Source: Closterium sp. NIES-65 (taxonomy: Eukaryota > Streptophyta > Zygnematophyceae > Desmidiales > Closteriaceae). Taken from it: a stretch of DNA of 64,000 bases. The stretch is from positions 1,612,001 through 1,676,000 of the forward strand of contig CANXME010001990.1 in NCBI GenBank assembly GCA_948144175.1. The letters run 5' to 3'. Positions 8,404 to 17,384 of the stretch are shown here, one piece after another (position 1 is the first letter of the stretch; each line of letters begins with the position of its first letter). The translations under genes were made by a program, and so were the position numbers. The notes under the pieces are model-generated. The model was not told the DNA's origin, made no database searches, and was given only the letters and a program-made list of their open reading frames with translations.

Positions 8404-8518
8404 CACTATTGAGCGAGGTACAAATAGCAAACAAAGCATGCAAAGAAGGTGCACCACCAACAAGTTTATAATAACTACACTAACTACAGCTACAGGCAGT
8501 TACAGATATATTCTAACA
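8404..8518 (-). repeat. outer element 3' LTR, second piece
   Basis: Continues the LTR broken by the inner insertion and ends TTCTAACA on the plus strand beside the polypurine tract CTCCCCCATA. The segment CTACAGGCAGTTA resembles the corresponding part of the inner LTR. Confidence 0.75.
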
Positions 8519-8540
8519 CTCCCCCATAACTGCCTGCAGC
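8489..8540 (-). promoter_or_regulatory. hairpin enclosing the polypurine tract, outer element
   Basis: Arms 8489-8502 (GCTACAGGCAGTTA) and 8527-8540 (TAACTGCCTGCAGC) pair with one G-U. Compared with 7055-7114, the pair AGCAGTTTA/TAAACTGCT has become GGCAGTTA/TAACTGCC, so both strands of the stem changed together. Confidence 0.65.
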
Positions 8541-8949
8541 AGAAGCTAATGCAGAGACACCCCCTGAAGGGGTACACCAAGCGTAGCAGAAGGAGAGGGC
8601 AAGTGAGGAGGAGGGACTATATGAGGAGAAGTTGCTGGCAGGTGAAGCTGCTGGCTCCAAGGCAGCTGCTCCCTGGAACCTTCCTCAGTCCTCCAACTCC
8701 CCCTTCCACACTCCTCGACAACCCTAGCACCTATCCCCCAGCTCCCCCACACCCTCACACCTACCCACCCCCCCTAGCGGCAGCTGCAGCAGTGGGAGAG
8801 AAAGGAGGAGGAGGGGAAGGGGATCACACACACCCATCACCCCCATACCCGCCACCCCCATAGCCTCCGTTCCACGGCTGCACGCGCAGCAGGGAGACGA
8901 AGAAGGGGGAGGGGGAAGAGCAGGGGTAGCATAGGCACGGGCAGGGCAG

Positions 8950-9660
8950 CCTTGCGTGCAGGGCAACAGCGCGGAGCAGGGCAGGGCAGCCGCGCATGCA
9001 GGGCAACAGCGCGGAGCAGAGCAGGGGTAGCAACACGCGGCAACGGGCAGCACAGGCAAGGGCAGCAACGGGCGGCGACGGGCAGCACACGCACGGGCAG
9101 CAACGGGCAGCACAGGCACAGGCAGCAACGGGCGGCAACGGGTAGCACAGGCACGGGCAGCAACGGGCGGCAACGGGCAGCACAGGCACAGGCAGCAACG
9201 GGCGGCAATGGGCAGCACAGGCACGTGCAGCAACGGGCGGCAACGGGCAGCATAGGCACGGGCAGCAACGGGCGGCAACGGGCAGCAACAGGCGGCAACG
9301 GGCAGCACAGGCAAGGGCAGCAACGGGCGGCAACAGGCAGCACAGGCATGAGCAGCAACGGGCGGCAACGGGCAGCACAGGCACGGGCAGCAACGGGCGG
9401 CACAGGCACGGGCAGCAACGAGCGGCAACGGGCAGCTCAGGCACGGGCAGCAACAGGCGGCAACGGGCAGCAGAGGCACGGGCAGCAACAGGCGGCAACG
9501 GGCAGCACAGGCACGGGCAGCAACGGGCGGCAACGGGCAGCACAGGCGCGGGCAGCAACGGGCAGCACAGGCACGGGCAGCAACGGGCAGCACAGGCACA
9601 GGCAGCAACCGGCGGCAACAGGCAGCACAGGCACGGGCAGCAACAGGCAGCACAGGGAGG
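8950..9660. repeat. 35-bp minisatellite array in the outer element
   Basis: About 20 imperfect copies of a 35-base unit of the form GGCAGCAACGGGCGGCAACG plus GGCAGCACAGGCACG. Because 35 is not a multiple of three the array stays open in several frames. This explains the long Cys/Ala/Pro-rich open frames on the minus strand, which I do not call genes. Confidence 0.85.
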
Positions 9661-9959
9661 CAGCCGTACCGAGTCCAGGAGCGGCGGTGCATGCAGCTGC
9701 AGGGTCGGCGCCGTGGGCTGCTGCTGAGGTCCAGGGACGGCTTCACCAGGGGCAGCTGCTCCAGGGGCCAGGGGCGGGTGCTCTAGGTCCGGGGGCGGCT
9801 GCAACAAGGGCGGCTGCACCAGGGGCCAAGGGCGGCTGCACCGGGGGCGGCTACTCCAGGGGCCAGGAGCGGCTGCTCTGGGTCCAAGGGCGGCTGCTCC
9901 AGGGGCGGGGGCGGCTGGTCCAGGGTCCAGGGGCAGCTGCTCCAGGGGCGGCGCTGGTG

Positions 9960-10400
9960 CATGGCAGAGGCGGTGGCCAGGGGGGAGGGCGCCGCGACGA
10001 GCAGGGACGGCGCCCAAGGGGCGCCGCGACGAGCAGGGACGGGGCCTAAGGGGCGCCGCGATGAGCAAGGGCGACGCCCCAGGGGCGCCGCAACGAGCAG
10101 GGGCGGCGTCCAAGGGGCGCCGCGACGAGCAGGGACGGCGCCCAAGGGGCGCCGCGACGAGCAAGGGCGACGCCCCAGGGGCGCCGCGACAAGCAGGGGC
10201 GGCGTCCAGGGGGCGCCGCGACGAGCAGTGGCGACGTCCCGTGGGTCCCGCAGGGGCGTCACGACGAGCAGGGCGGCGCCGCGCGGGTCCTGCAGGGGCG
10301 TCGTGACGAGCAGGAGCGGCGACGCCAGGGTTCCGCAGGTGCGTCGCGACGAGCAGGAGCAGCGCCTCGCAGGGCGCCGCGAAGTGGAGGGTACGGGCGG
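9960..10400. repeat. GC-rich tandem repeat of 32-45 bp in the outer element
   Basis: Units share CGCCGCGACGAGCAGGG followed by ACGGCGCCCAAGGGG or GGCGACGCCC. The core is shared with the array at 7795-7960 in the inner element, marking common descent of the interiors. Confidence 0.75.
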
Positions 10401-10617
10401 GCAAAACAGGCCCGCGCGTGGACGTGAGGCAGGCGCGCAGGCGGCGTGAAAGCAGGCCGCGCGCGGGGTAGGAAGACGCCGCGTGCCCAGGGCGCACGGT
10501 GGGCAGAAAACCGCCGTGCGCCCTGAGCACACGGCGAGAAAAATACGCCGCGCGCCCGAGGCGCGCGGCAGGACGATAGGCAGCGGAAGCAAATTGGTGG
10601 GCCCGTTAAGGAAGGCA

Positions 10618-10644
10618 GCAGGAAGGTACCTGCTTTGAATACCA
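10618..10644 (-). promoter_or_regulatory. PBS and stem-loop, outer element
   Basis: On the minus strand TGGTATTCAAAGC (10632-10644) is a degraded initiator Met PBS next to the LTR remnant. GCAGG (10618-10622) and CCTGC (10629-10633) form a short stem in the position of the inner element's stem. Confidence 0.6.
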
Positions 10645-10680
10645 TGTTGAGATAGTAAGAGTAGGGCCTAGGCTCAGTAG
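10645..10680 (-). repeat. outer element 5' LTR remnant
   Basis: TGTTGAGATAGTAAGAGTAG and the next bases match the LTR start at 6798. The match stops near 10680, where the transposase gene sequence begins, so most of this LTR was deleted. Confidence 0.7.
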
Positions 10681-12236
10681 TTACCATGATGACGCTTGCA
10701 AACATCTCCCACGCCAAGCGATGGGGGAAAGCCGGGCACACGCTACTTGCTCTCCTTCCTATCCCCCCTTCTGCAATTTTTGCCGTGGAGAAGGTGATGC
10801 TCTTCCAGCGATGCGTCATCACCGTGCTGCAGCCGCTTCTCGATGGCATGGAAAGGTCCGTACTCTATTTCCATCTTGCTATGTTGCCACCCAATCAACG
10901 TCATAGTATGTGCAGCATTTTGGTATGTAACAGTCCCCCTTGTCCCTCTTCGCCGATGCACAAAGCCGAAATCCCGGTTCCTGTTGCCACAATACCTGTT
11001 CCTTGCAGCGGGTTCCATCTCAGGGACCCTTTCGGTGATTGGCCAACCGTGCGGCCCTTGCTGTATGCCTGGGTGTGCGACTACCATGAAAGCGGCAAGA
11101 TCAGTTGCACACTCTCGCATGGATCGCGGATGCCGTGCAGCATCTGCTATGCTGCAAAGGTGAGCAAACATGCGATCTGCGTGCCTTCAGAACCATCGCC
11201 ATCCGAATGTCACATGACGGACCTCATAATCTCACCTCCCTTACATGTTCATCCCATCCCACCCCCTGTGCTACACCAAGAGCATCTGGTTGCTGTAAAG
11301 GCACGGAACACGCCGCGCACGCCTGAACAGCAGCAATGGATCGTGAATGAGGCGGCAGGGTTGACATCAAGCCAGGACGACCCATGCAAGACCTACTCGA
11401 CCTACCCGGTTGAGGTGAGCGACCTGTTCCCCGGGCGACTATGTAGTCTACGCACTCCGTGTTGCTCAAACCTTGGGGAGATGTGCTATACCCCATTGCA
11501 CTGTCCCACATGTTGTGTGCCGAGTCTCTCAAATACCTTTCTCTACCATTCCCCACCACATCCCCTTTTCCAGTGTGTGCTCTGGAAGTGGGATGTCCCA
11601 GGGACTGTGTGGGGCAATCCCTACCTCGTTATCATGCGTGACATCATGCACCAGACGGACCTGGGCATGATGAGCCACATTGTGGCTGTCGTGCGCAAGA
11701 TGAAGAAGCGGCGCTTGAAGCAGATGGATAGGTCACTGCCTTGGGGGATTAGATTTGTTGCTCGTTGCCAACAACACTCCAATCAGCACTCTCCTCCTCC
11801 TACTCACATGTTTCTGTATTTGTGCCTGCCCTTGAACTGTTGTGTATGCGCAGGCGCCTGTCGCTCATTCGCGACCACACGCGCCTGAACCACCTGCGCC
11901 TGCCAGAGAGCACCTACTTCGAGACTGGAGCATGTGTCGCGGACTATGAGCACAGGGCCGTCATGCAGGTGTGCAAGCCATGGTGCATGTGATCATCTTG
12001 TGCGATAGCATGCACCATGCAGAAGTGGCATGCCGATTCCAGACTACAACACACCCCCTGCTGCATCTCTGTACCCTCTCTCCTGCTTTCATTAATTCCG
12101 CCTCGAATAATGTTTGCTCATCTTCTCACGCGTGTCCCAACTACTCATGCCCCCCTGCTGTGATAAACCCTGAAATTTGCAGGTCATGGTGTTTGTCTTT
12201 GCTGGCCTGCTTCGCCAGCCCCAGATGGATGGTGTT

Positions 12237-12377
12237 TGTCACTAGATCTGCACTGTGGATGCCCGATTGATCCTGGAGAGGGTTACAGGCGCGTTCGCCT
12301 GGGGGGTTATGGGCGCACTGACCCGCTACTGAAATAAGCCCTTTTATCCCAATGGTTTAGTTGTTGGGATTCTGACA
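12237..12377 (+). repeat. mini element 5' LTR, 141 bp
   Basis: Starts TGTCACTAGATCTGC and ends GGGATTCTGACA. Differs from the 3' LTR at a handful of positions. ATCCCAA and TTGGGAT near the 3' end form a 7-bp stem. Confidence 0.9.
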
Positions 12378-12417
12378 TGGTATCAGAGCGGTCTCGGGTT
12401 CGATTCCCGGTGTATGC
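12346..12417 (+). promoter_or_regulatory. tRNA-like sequence with A and B boxes across the LTR/PBS junction
   Basis: An A-box match TGGTTTAGTTG starts at 12353 and a B-box match GTTCGATTC at 12398, 45 bases apart as in a tRNA. The T arm CGGGTTCGATTCCCGG (12395-12410) is a complete stem-loop. LTR 2 carries TGGTCTAGTGGTTGGGATTC, which resembles the D arm of eukaryotic tRNA-Glu. The acceptor ends do not pair, so this is not a functional tRNA gene. The PBS falls where the anticodon region would be. Confidence 0.55.
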
Positions 12418-12470
12418 ACATGTAGGCCGTTGCCGCTGTGCTTAGTCCTGGGCCTCCCAGTGTGGGGGGG

Positions 12471-12611
12471 TGTCAGTAGATCTGCACTGTGGATGCCCGA
12501 TTGATCCTGGAGAGGGTTACAGGCGCATTCGCTTGGGGGGTTATGGGCGCACTGGCCCGCTACTGAAACAAGCCCTTATATCCCAATGGTCTAGTGGTTG
12601 GGATTCTGACA
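12471..12611 (+). repeat. mini element 3' LTR, 141 bp
   Basis: Starts TGTCAGTAGATCTGC and ends GGGATTCTGACA, directly followed by the target duplication CTGTT. Confidence 0.9.
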
Positions 12612-13852
12612 CTGTTCGTGCCTATCTTGGCTGGTACCTCTTGTGTTGCCAGCCAACGGGGCACACCGAGCGGTCCCTGCGGGATCTCAAGAAGAAGACC
12701 TCCCGGTACTATTAACATGCATGTACAACCCTGGGCATTGCATGAATGCCTGGCCACGGCACCTAAGCTGTTCCAATAACCTTTCTTCACAGGATGTTGC
12801 TGATAAACCATGATAGTATATCAAATAAAGTAGGCTGCAGTATGCTATAGTAGACTCTGATGCCCTTGCATATGCTGTCAACTCCCATCCTCCTGGTGCC
12901 TTGTGAAAACCCATCTCATGTCGCACTACATTGACTCCATTCGATGGGCGGGTCATGTCATGGAATTCAGCATCAACATGTTCGAGCACTTGCACGGACC
13001 GTTGGTAAAGAGGATCTACCGGCGGTCCAACAAGCGCAATGTCGATGGTCAGATTATGAAGTTCCATGCTAGGCGCATTCCCGACGTGCCAGTAGACGAT
13101 CCCGCTGGCCGGGACACTGCCATGCGGCAGGTAAACCTGTCTAGTGATTGAATTGCAATGCTATGCATGCATAATGTAATAAACTTGCTACTGTTTGTTG
13201 GCAGGCCATTGAGACAGGCACACGGACTCTTATCAAAGAGTCCTACTTTCTCCCTGTGGAGTTACTAGAAGAACCCACCTCCACCAACTGGTTTGCAAGG
13301 AAGTGGGCAAAGCAACACCCAGTTGCACAAGCTGCCCTCAAGGATGCGCTAGTACGTTATGCTGGATGCGTCCCCAAGATCAGAGTAAGTACTTCGTGGA
13401 TCATACAATCATTTTTTTCTTGCCCCTATTCCAATTGCTTACAAACTGCCACTCTTATGCAGGCCCATGCATCGTTGGCCATCCCAGCGGCAGATGATGC
13501 CAGCTTCTCAAGGGTTTCTCACTTCGTTCGGGCGACGCCTGACTATTTTGAGCGGTCGTGGTATTCGGATGTTGCAGTAGAGGGTTTAAGGTACGGTCGG
13601 AGAGAGGAGTGGTATGCAAGGTTCCTGCTGCTGTTCCACACAAAAATCCGTGGAGAGAGGGAGGAGCTGGCTTACATTAGATATTGGAATGCGTGCGGGG
13701 AGGATGCTGCAACTGGATGCACTCGCTTCAAGTGGACGACTTGAGTGTATGCGTACTCCGTGATTCCGCTTGAAGCGCTGCTTCGGCACGTCCGTGTGGT
13801 GAAGGCGTTCCATCTGGACAATACCTATCTCCTAAATAAGTATCATATGTAA

Positions 13853-14126
13853 TGCATTAATCAAGTAATAAGATAGCCAGCTTATATATGCACTGTCAAA
13901 CTTTATTGAAGTCATAGCTAACTAAATCTATTCCAAAATGATAACTATTTTGGCAAACAACAAAACAACGACAATGTCCGACATCCCGAAATTGAATTCC
14001 AGCTCCAACAAACAAACGCGGTCCGATTTCGTTCCGTGATTGATCGCGATTTCGTTTCGGAGCTTCGCCAACCAAAACACCTGAAATGTACACCCCTTCG
14101 AACCCCCTAAAAAAACCCAGGTTTTT
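13853..14126. other. AT-richer non-coding stretch after the transposase gene
   Basis: Contains the likely 3' end of the transposase transcript. No retroelement similarity, terminal inverted repeat or open frame with recognisable motifs was seen. Confidence 0.4.
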
Positions 14127-15284
14127 TGTGATGGTGCTGTGTGTTGGGTGCACGCCGACTAGCCATTCTGTGGGCTGGGGCGCAAGCGTGAACGTGGCAG
14201 GGGAGTGTCAACAGGAATGTTGTTTGGCCCCGTCCTCGCTTGGGCGGAGCCGACCTCGTGGTCGGATGCGCTGGGGTTGCAGCCAACCTGCAGCAGTAGG
14301 CACGGGGGCCACTACAAGGGCGCCGAGCTGGAGGGCGCCTGACTGGAGGGCGCCGAGCAGGAGGACGTCGCCCTGGACGCCTGGTTGGCGTCCTGCACGC
14401 CTGGACGGCGTCCTGGACGCCTGGACGACGTCCTGGGAAGCTGGACGCCGATCTGGATGTCGATACGACTTCCCGGGCGCCTGGTCGACATCGTGGGCGT
14501 CTGCACGCCGTCCTGGGAGGCCGGACGCCGACCTGGGCGTCTGGTCGGCGTCCTGGGAGGTTAGACGCCACTCTGGAGGACAGCACGGCGTGTTGGGCAC
14601 CTGGACGCCGACCTGGGTGTTTGGACGGCGTCCTGGACGCCTGGATGCTGAACTCGGGACGACAAGCATGTGTGGCCGGGCTACGGACTGTGCGGGTTGG
14701 CCAAGCGTGGTTGCCTGGTCGACCGGGATAATCGGGCGACGTGCGCGAGTGTCGCCAGGGTGGAGTCTGCGAGGCCAACCTCGGGGGTGGTATCCCGAGG
14801 TCGACGTGGCTGGTGGGCGCAGTCGGTGGCGTGGCGTCTGCCAGGTGTCTGCGCTGTGCACGTGACAGGGAAGGACGCACCAACCAGCTGCGCGCAACTG
14901 CAAAGGAGGTGCATTGTTGTCTTGCAGGTGCAATGTTGTGCAGCCGACTTGCTGCAGCGTTGGCATCCCGTGGAATTGCAACGTTGGCGCATCGCTACCG
15001 TGAAATGTTGGAGCGGTGCGAGCTCTGCTGCGCTGGAGTGCGGTCGACCATGCTGCGCCGGAGGTCGACCACTAGCCTAGCTAGCTCTAATGTAGTTAGT
15101 GTTGCCGATGTTGTTACACCTATTGTTGTAAACTTTTACTAGTGGAACTCTTGCCGAATTCCCCCGTGAACCAGCAAGTAGTGCAAGCACAAGTAAACGA
15201 CTAAGGAACGAACGAACGCAGAGATTACACGAGCATACGTGCCTAGCCCGCAGCCTAGCTCCCGTTGCAGCAGTTATCTCCGCA
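14127..15284 (+). mobile_element. 3' fragment of a Tnt1-like copia element (same family as F) with full LTR
   Basis: From about 14127 the sequence matches the minus strand of 57670-56525 in element F: the last internal bases (GTGTGTTGGGTGCACGCCG), a polypurine tract (GGCAGGGGAG, ending 14205) and a whole LTR (14206-15284). Because the polypurine side is present and the PBS side absent, this is a 5'-truncated copy and not a solo LTR. No coding part of pol remains. Confidence 0.8.
14206..15284 (+). repeat. long LTR, about 1.08 kb, with internal GC-rich tandem repeats
   Basis: Starts TGTCAACAGGAATG and ends GCAGTTATCTCCGCA, like the 1.06-kb LTR of element F. Between about 14340 and 14660 it carries degenerate repeats of GGACGCCTGGACGGCGTCCT type, each unit partly self-complementary. 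The end section with CGACTAAGGAACGAACGAAC is conserved in both copies. Confidence 0.8.
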
Positions 15285-15367
15285 GGCCGATGGTCTAAAG
15301 ACGGTCGGATCGCCTGGCGCGTGTGGTCGGGACCGTAGACAGAGTTGCTGTGCGGCGCGGAATCGTG

Positions 15368-15492
15368 TGTCAGATTTATTTGACATAGCTGTTGTAGGCT
15401 ATAGTGGGGTAGCACATATGGGGTACGACTTTCTAGGGTTTGTACTTGTACCCAACTTTCCCTTAGTCAATTCATTCTCGTTCATTTTCTCA
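15368..15492 (+). repeat. element I 5' LTR, 125 bp
   Basis: TGTCAGATTTATTTG to ...TTCATTTTCTCA, with the family core GTAGGCTATAGTGGGGTAGC. Confidence 0.85.
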
Positions 15493-15521
15493 TGGTATCG
15501 AGCAGGTTCCCCTATGGGAAC
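15493..15521 (+). promoter_or_regulatory. PBS and conserved stem-loop of element I
   Basis: TGGTATCGAGC (15493-15503) is the initiator Met PBS lacking one A. GTTCCC (15506-15511), loop CTAT, GGGAAC (15516-15521) form a perfect 6-bp hairpin that recurs in B and C with different loops. Confidence 0.7.
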
Positions 15522-16322
15522 TGTTCCTAGGGCCCACCACCTTTTTTCCTGCTCGGAGCGCGCTCTACTCTTCCCGAGTCGCGCTCCCCTCTTTCGACCC
15601 TGTCGCGCCGCCTAAGCGGCCCCGTCGTGTCGCCCTCGCGGCCCCGTCACGTCGCGCCGCCCTTGCGGCCCTCTTAAAGCCGCCCTCGCGACCCCCCTCC
15701 TAGCCGCCCTAGCGGCCCCGTTGCCTACCCCTGCGGCGCCGGCGCCGCCCTTCCCAGCCCCGGCGCCGCCCTTCCCGGCCCCGGCGCCGCCTCTGCTGGC
15801 CCTGTGGCCTACCCCTGCGGCCCCGGCGCCGCCCTTCCCGGCTCCGGCGCCGCCCTTCCTGGCCCCGGCGCCGCCTCTGCTGGCCTCGTCGCCTACCCTG
15901 CGGCCCCGGCGCTACCCTTCCCGGCCCCGGCGCCGCCTCTACCGGCCCCGCCGCCGTCCCCACGCGGCCCCGCCCTCACCACCGAGCCTCCGGCGCCGCC
16001 GAGCTACTACCGAGCCGCCCGAGCCACCCTAGCCGCCCGAGCCGCCGCGCCACCTGAGCCGCCCGAGCCGCCGGGTCGCCGAGCTGCCGAGCCGCCGTAC
16101 CGCCGAGCCGCCCGAGCCGCCAGGGCCGTCGAGTTGCCGAGCCGCGGTTGCTCCCGAGCCGCCATACCGCCGAGTCGCCCGAGCCGCCAGAGCCGCCGAG
16201 TCGCCGAGCTGCATTTCCTGCCGAGCCGCCGAGCCGCCCGAGCCGCCTTGTCCGGTAAGAGCAGCGCCTCTATCACTGCACTGCCCTTACCCTACTTTTC
16301 GCGCTGCTAGTCTACTGCTGTC
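15522..16322 (+). other. element I leader, GC-rich repeats, no gene
   Basis: About 800 bases of Pro/Ala/Arg-coding low-complexity DNA, with repeats such as CCGGCGCCGCCCTTCCCGGC and CGAGCCGCCCGAGCCGCC. Frames here stay open only because of base composition. Leaders of B and C have the same character. The gag ATG is at 16323. Confidence 0.7.
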
Positions 16323-17384
16323 ATGGCTACCCCTAGTGTCCTCGCTTTTGACGCTAAGGGTCGGGCCATTGACTTTGACGTCTGGGTAGATGACCCGCAG
16401 CTTTTCCTACAGTGCGATAGGGCAGACGGTCTCTCCCTCTTTGACCTCACTTCTGGTGCCTCTCCTGCCCCTGCTGCTGATCCTGACGCCACTATTCGCT
16501 CACAGTGGGCCACACGCGATGCTGCTGCACGTCTTGCTGTGCGTCGTCACCTGCCTACCTCTGAGCGTGCGCACTTTAGCCGGTACAAGAGTGCTCAGAC
16601 CTTGTACGACGCTGTAGTTGCACGCTACTCCTCCCGTGCCACTGCTGCACTGAGCCGCCTCATACTACCGTACCTCTTCCTTGACCTTGCTCCCTTTCCC
16701 ACAGTCACTGACCTCATTAAGCACCTCCGCACTAGTGACACTCGCTACCTCGCTGCGCTTCTTGCTGAGTTCTGCACAAGAACCCCACCCCCATGTACAT
16801 CACCCTCTACTACATAGTCACCCGGCTCCCAGACTCTCTCCGCGTAGTCAGGGACCACTTCCTCTCAGTTTGCCCCACCACTCTCACCGATGACCTCCTC
16901 GAGAAGACCCTCCTAGCGACAGAGAAGAGCATAGTTGCTGTAGGAGCCTCTCGTGGTGACCCTCGCACCCCCGACTTTGAGGGGTGTTCCCCCTCCCCCC
17001 TTTTGCCCTGTGTTGCCTCTGCTGCTGCGGCCGACCTCGTTGGTTTCGAGTCGGTCGGCGCTGCGTCTGCCCCGAGCGGGAGACGCCGCACCGGTAAGGG
17101 CAAGGGGGGCAAGGGCACTGGAGGGGGTGGAGGGGGCGGTGGAGGTGGTGGTGGAGGTAGTGGAGGGAGTGGGGGTGGTGGTGGGAGTGGTGCCGAGGGT
17201 GGAGATGTCGGTGGCGGCAATGGAGGCGGAGGCGGAGGCGGCGGTGGCGGTGGGGGCGGAGGTGACGGAGGTGGCGGCGGAGGAGGAGGCGGCGGCGGAG
17301 GAGGCGAAGCTGGTCGGGGTGGCGCTGCGCAGAGGGTCGGCTCTAGTGGTGGTCAGCGCTAGCAGCAGCAGCGCACTCGTGACA
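16323..17384 (+). pseudogene. element I gag, N-terminal and Gly-rich parts
   Basis: ATG 16323 starts MATPSVLAFDAKGRAIDFD, followed by the retrotransposon gag helices (LAVRRHLPTSERAHF, TLYDAVVARYSS). A frameshift near 16790 moves coding to the frame of PPPMYITLYYIVTRLPDSLR and a run of Gly repeats (17100-17330). A further stop and frame change occur near 17362 (GGQR followed by TAG). Related copies B and C have the same layout. Confidence 0.85.

Larger units (their letters stand above)
6798..10680 (-). mobile_element. non-autonomous LTR element, outer copy (LARD/TRIM type)
   Basis: On the minus strand the element has a truncated 5' LTR (10645-10680), a PBS (10632-10644), about 2.1 kb of non-coding GC-rich repeat DNA, a polypurine tract (TATGGGGGAG next to 8518) and a 3' LTR that is split by a younger relative at 6881-8398. 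No gag or pol motif exists in any frame. The long Cys/Ala/Pro-rich open frames between 8724 and 10530 come from the minisatellites. It must have been mobilised by proteins from another element; a copia-type donor is possible given the related PBS. The left target site could not be matched because the right LTR is incomplete. Confidence 0.75.
12237..12611 (+). mobile_element. miniature LTR retrotransposon (375 bp, SMART/TRIM type)
   Basis: Two 141-bp LTRs (12237-12377 and 12471-12611; TGTCA...TTCTGACA) enclose only 93 bases. The PBS TGGTATCAGAGC (12378-12389) is a perfect initiator Met site directly after LTR 1. A polypurine tract AGTGTGGGGGGG (12459-12470) lies directly before LTR 2. Target duplications are GTGTT (12232-12236) and CTGTT (12612-12616), one base different. 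Removing the element and one duplication restores the reading frame QMDGVRAYLGWY of the surrounding exon. There is no coding capacity. Confidence 0.9.
10686..13852 (+). pseudogene. Plavaka/CACTA-like DNA transposase gene, spliced, disrupted
   Basis: By eye the gene has exons 10686-10855, 11009-11159, 11301-11414, 11574-11731, 11854-11968, 12183-12236 plus 12617 to about 12700, about 12870-13130, 13205-13384 and 13463-13852. Junctions are GT-AG and nearly all phases join in frame. Motifs that recall Plavaka/KDZ-type transposases are DPFGDWPTVRPLLYAWVCDY, PCSICY, RDIMHQTDLGMMSHIV, VMVFVFAGLLRQPQMD, the HLHGPLVKRIYRRSNKRNVDGQI block and a C-terminal WYARFLLLFH segment. Damage: the 5' end is cut at the LTR element border, a mini LTR element sits in exon 6, and an in-frame TGA lies at 13742-13744 with clear coding on both sides. 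The exon 6/7 border is uncertain. The family name is inferred from motif pattern. Confidence 0.55.

Noticed and set aside
8950..9660. Regular repeats resembling a CRISPR array
   Set aside because: No unique spacers: the units are contiguous, degenerate and lie inside a eukaryotic LTR element; no cas genes.
8724..10530. Long minus-strand open frames rich in Cys, Ala, Pro and Leu (up to 568 codons)
   Set aside because: They lie on a 35-bp minisatellite and other GC-rich arrays; several frames are open at once and no domain or start context is present.
12346..12417. A canonical tRNA gene
   Set aside because: A box, B box and T arm are present, but the acceptor stem does not pair and no anticodon stem forms. 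It is described as tRNA-like only.
14086..14983. Overlapping 250-260 codon frames on both strands
   Set aside because: They sit within a conserved LTR with self-complementary repeats; the related LTR at 56525-57579 does not keep the same frames.
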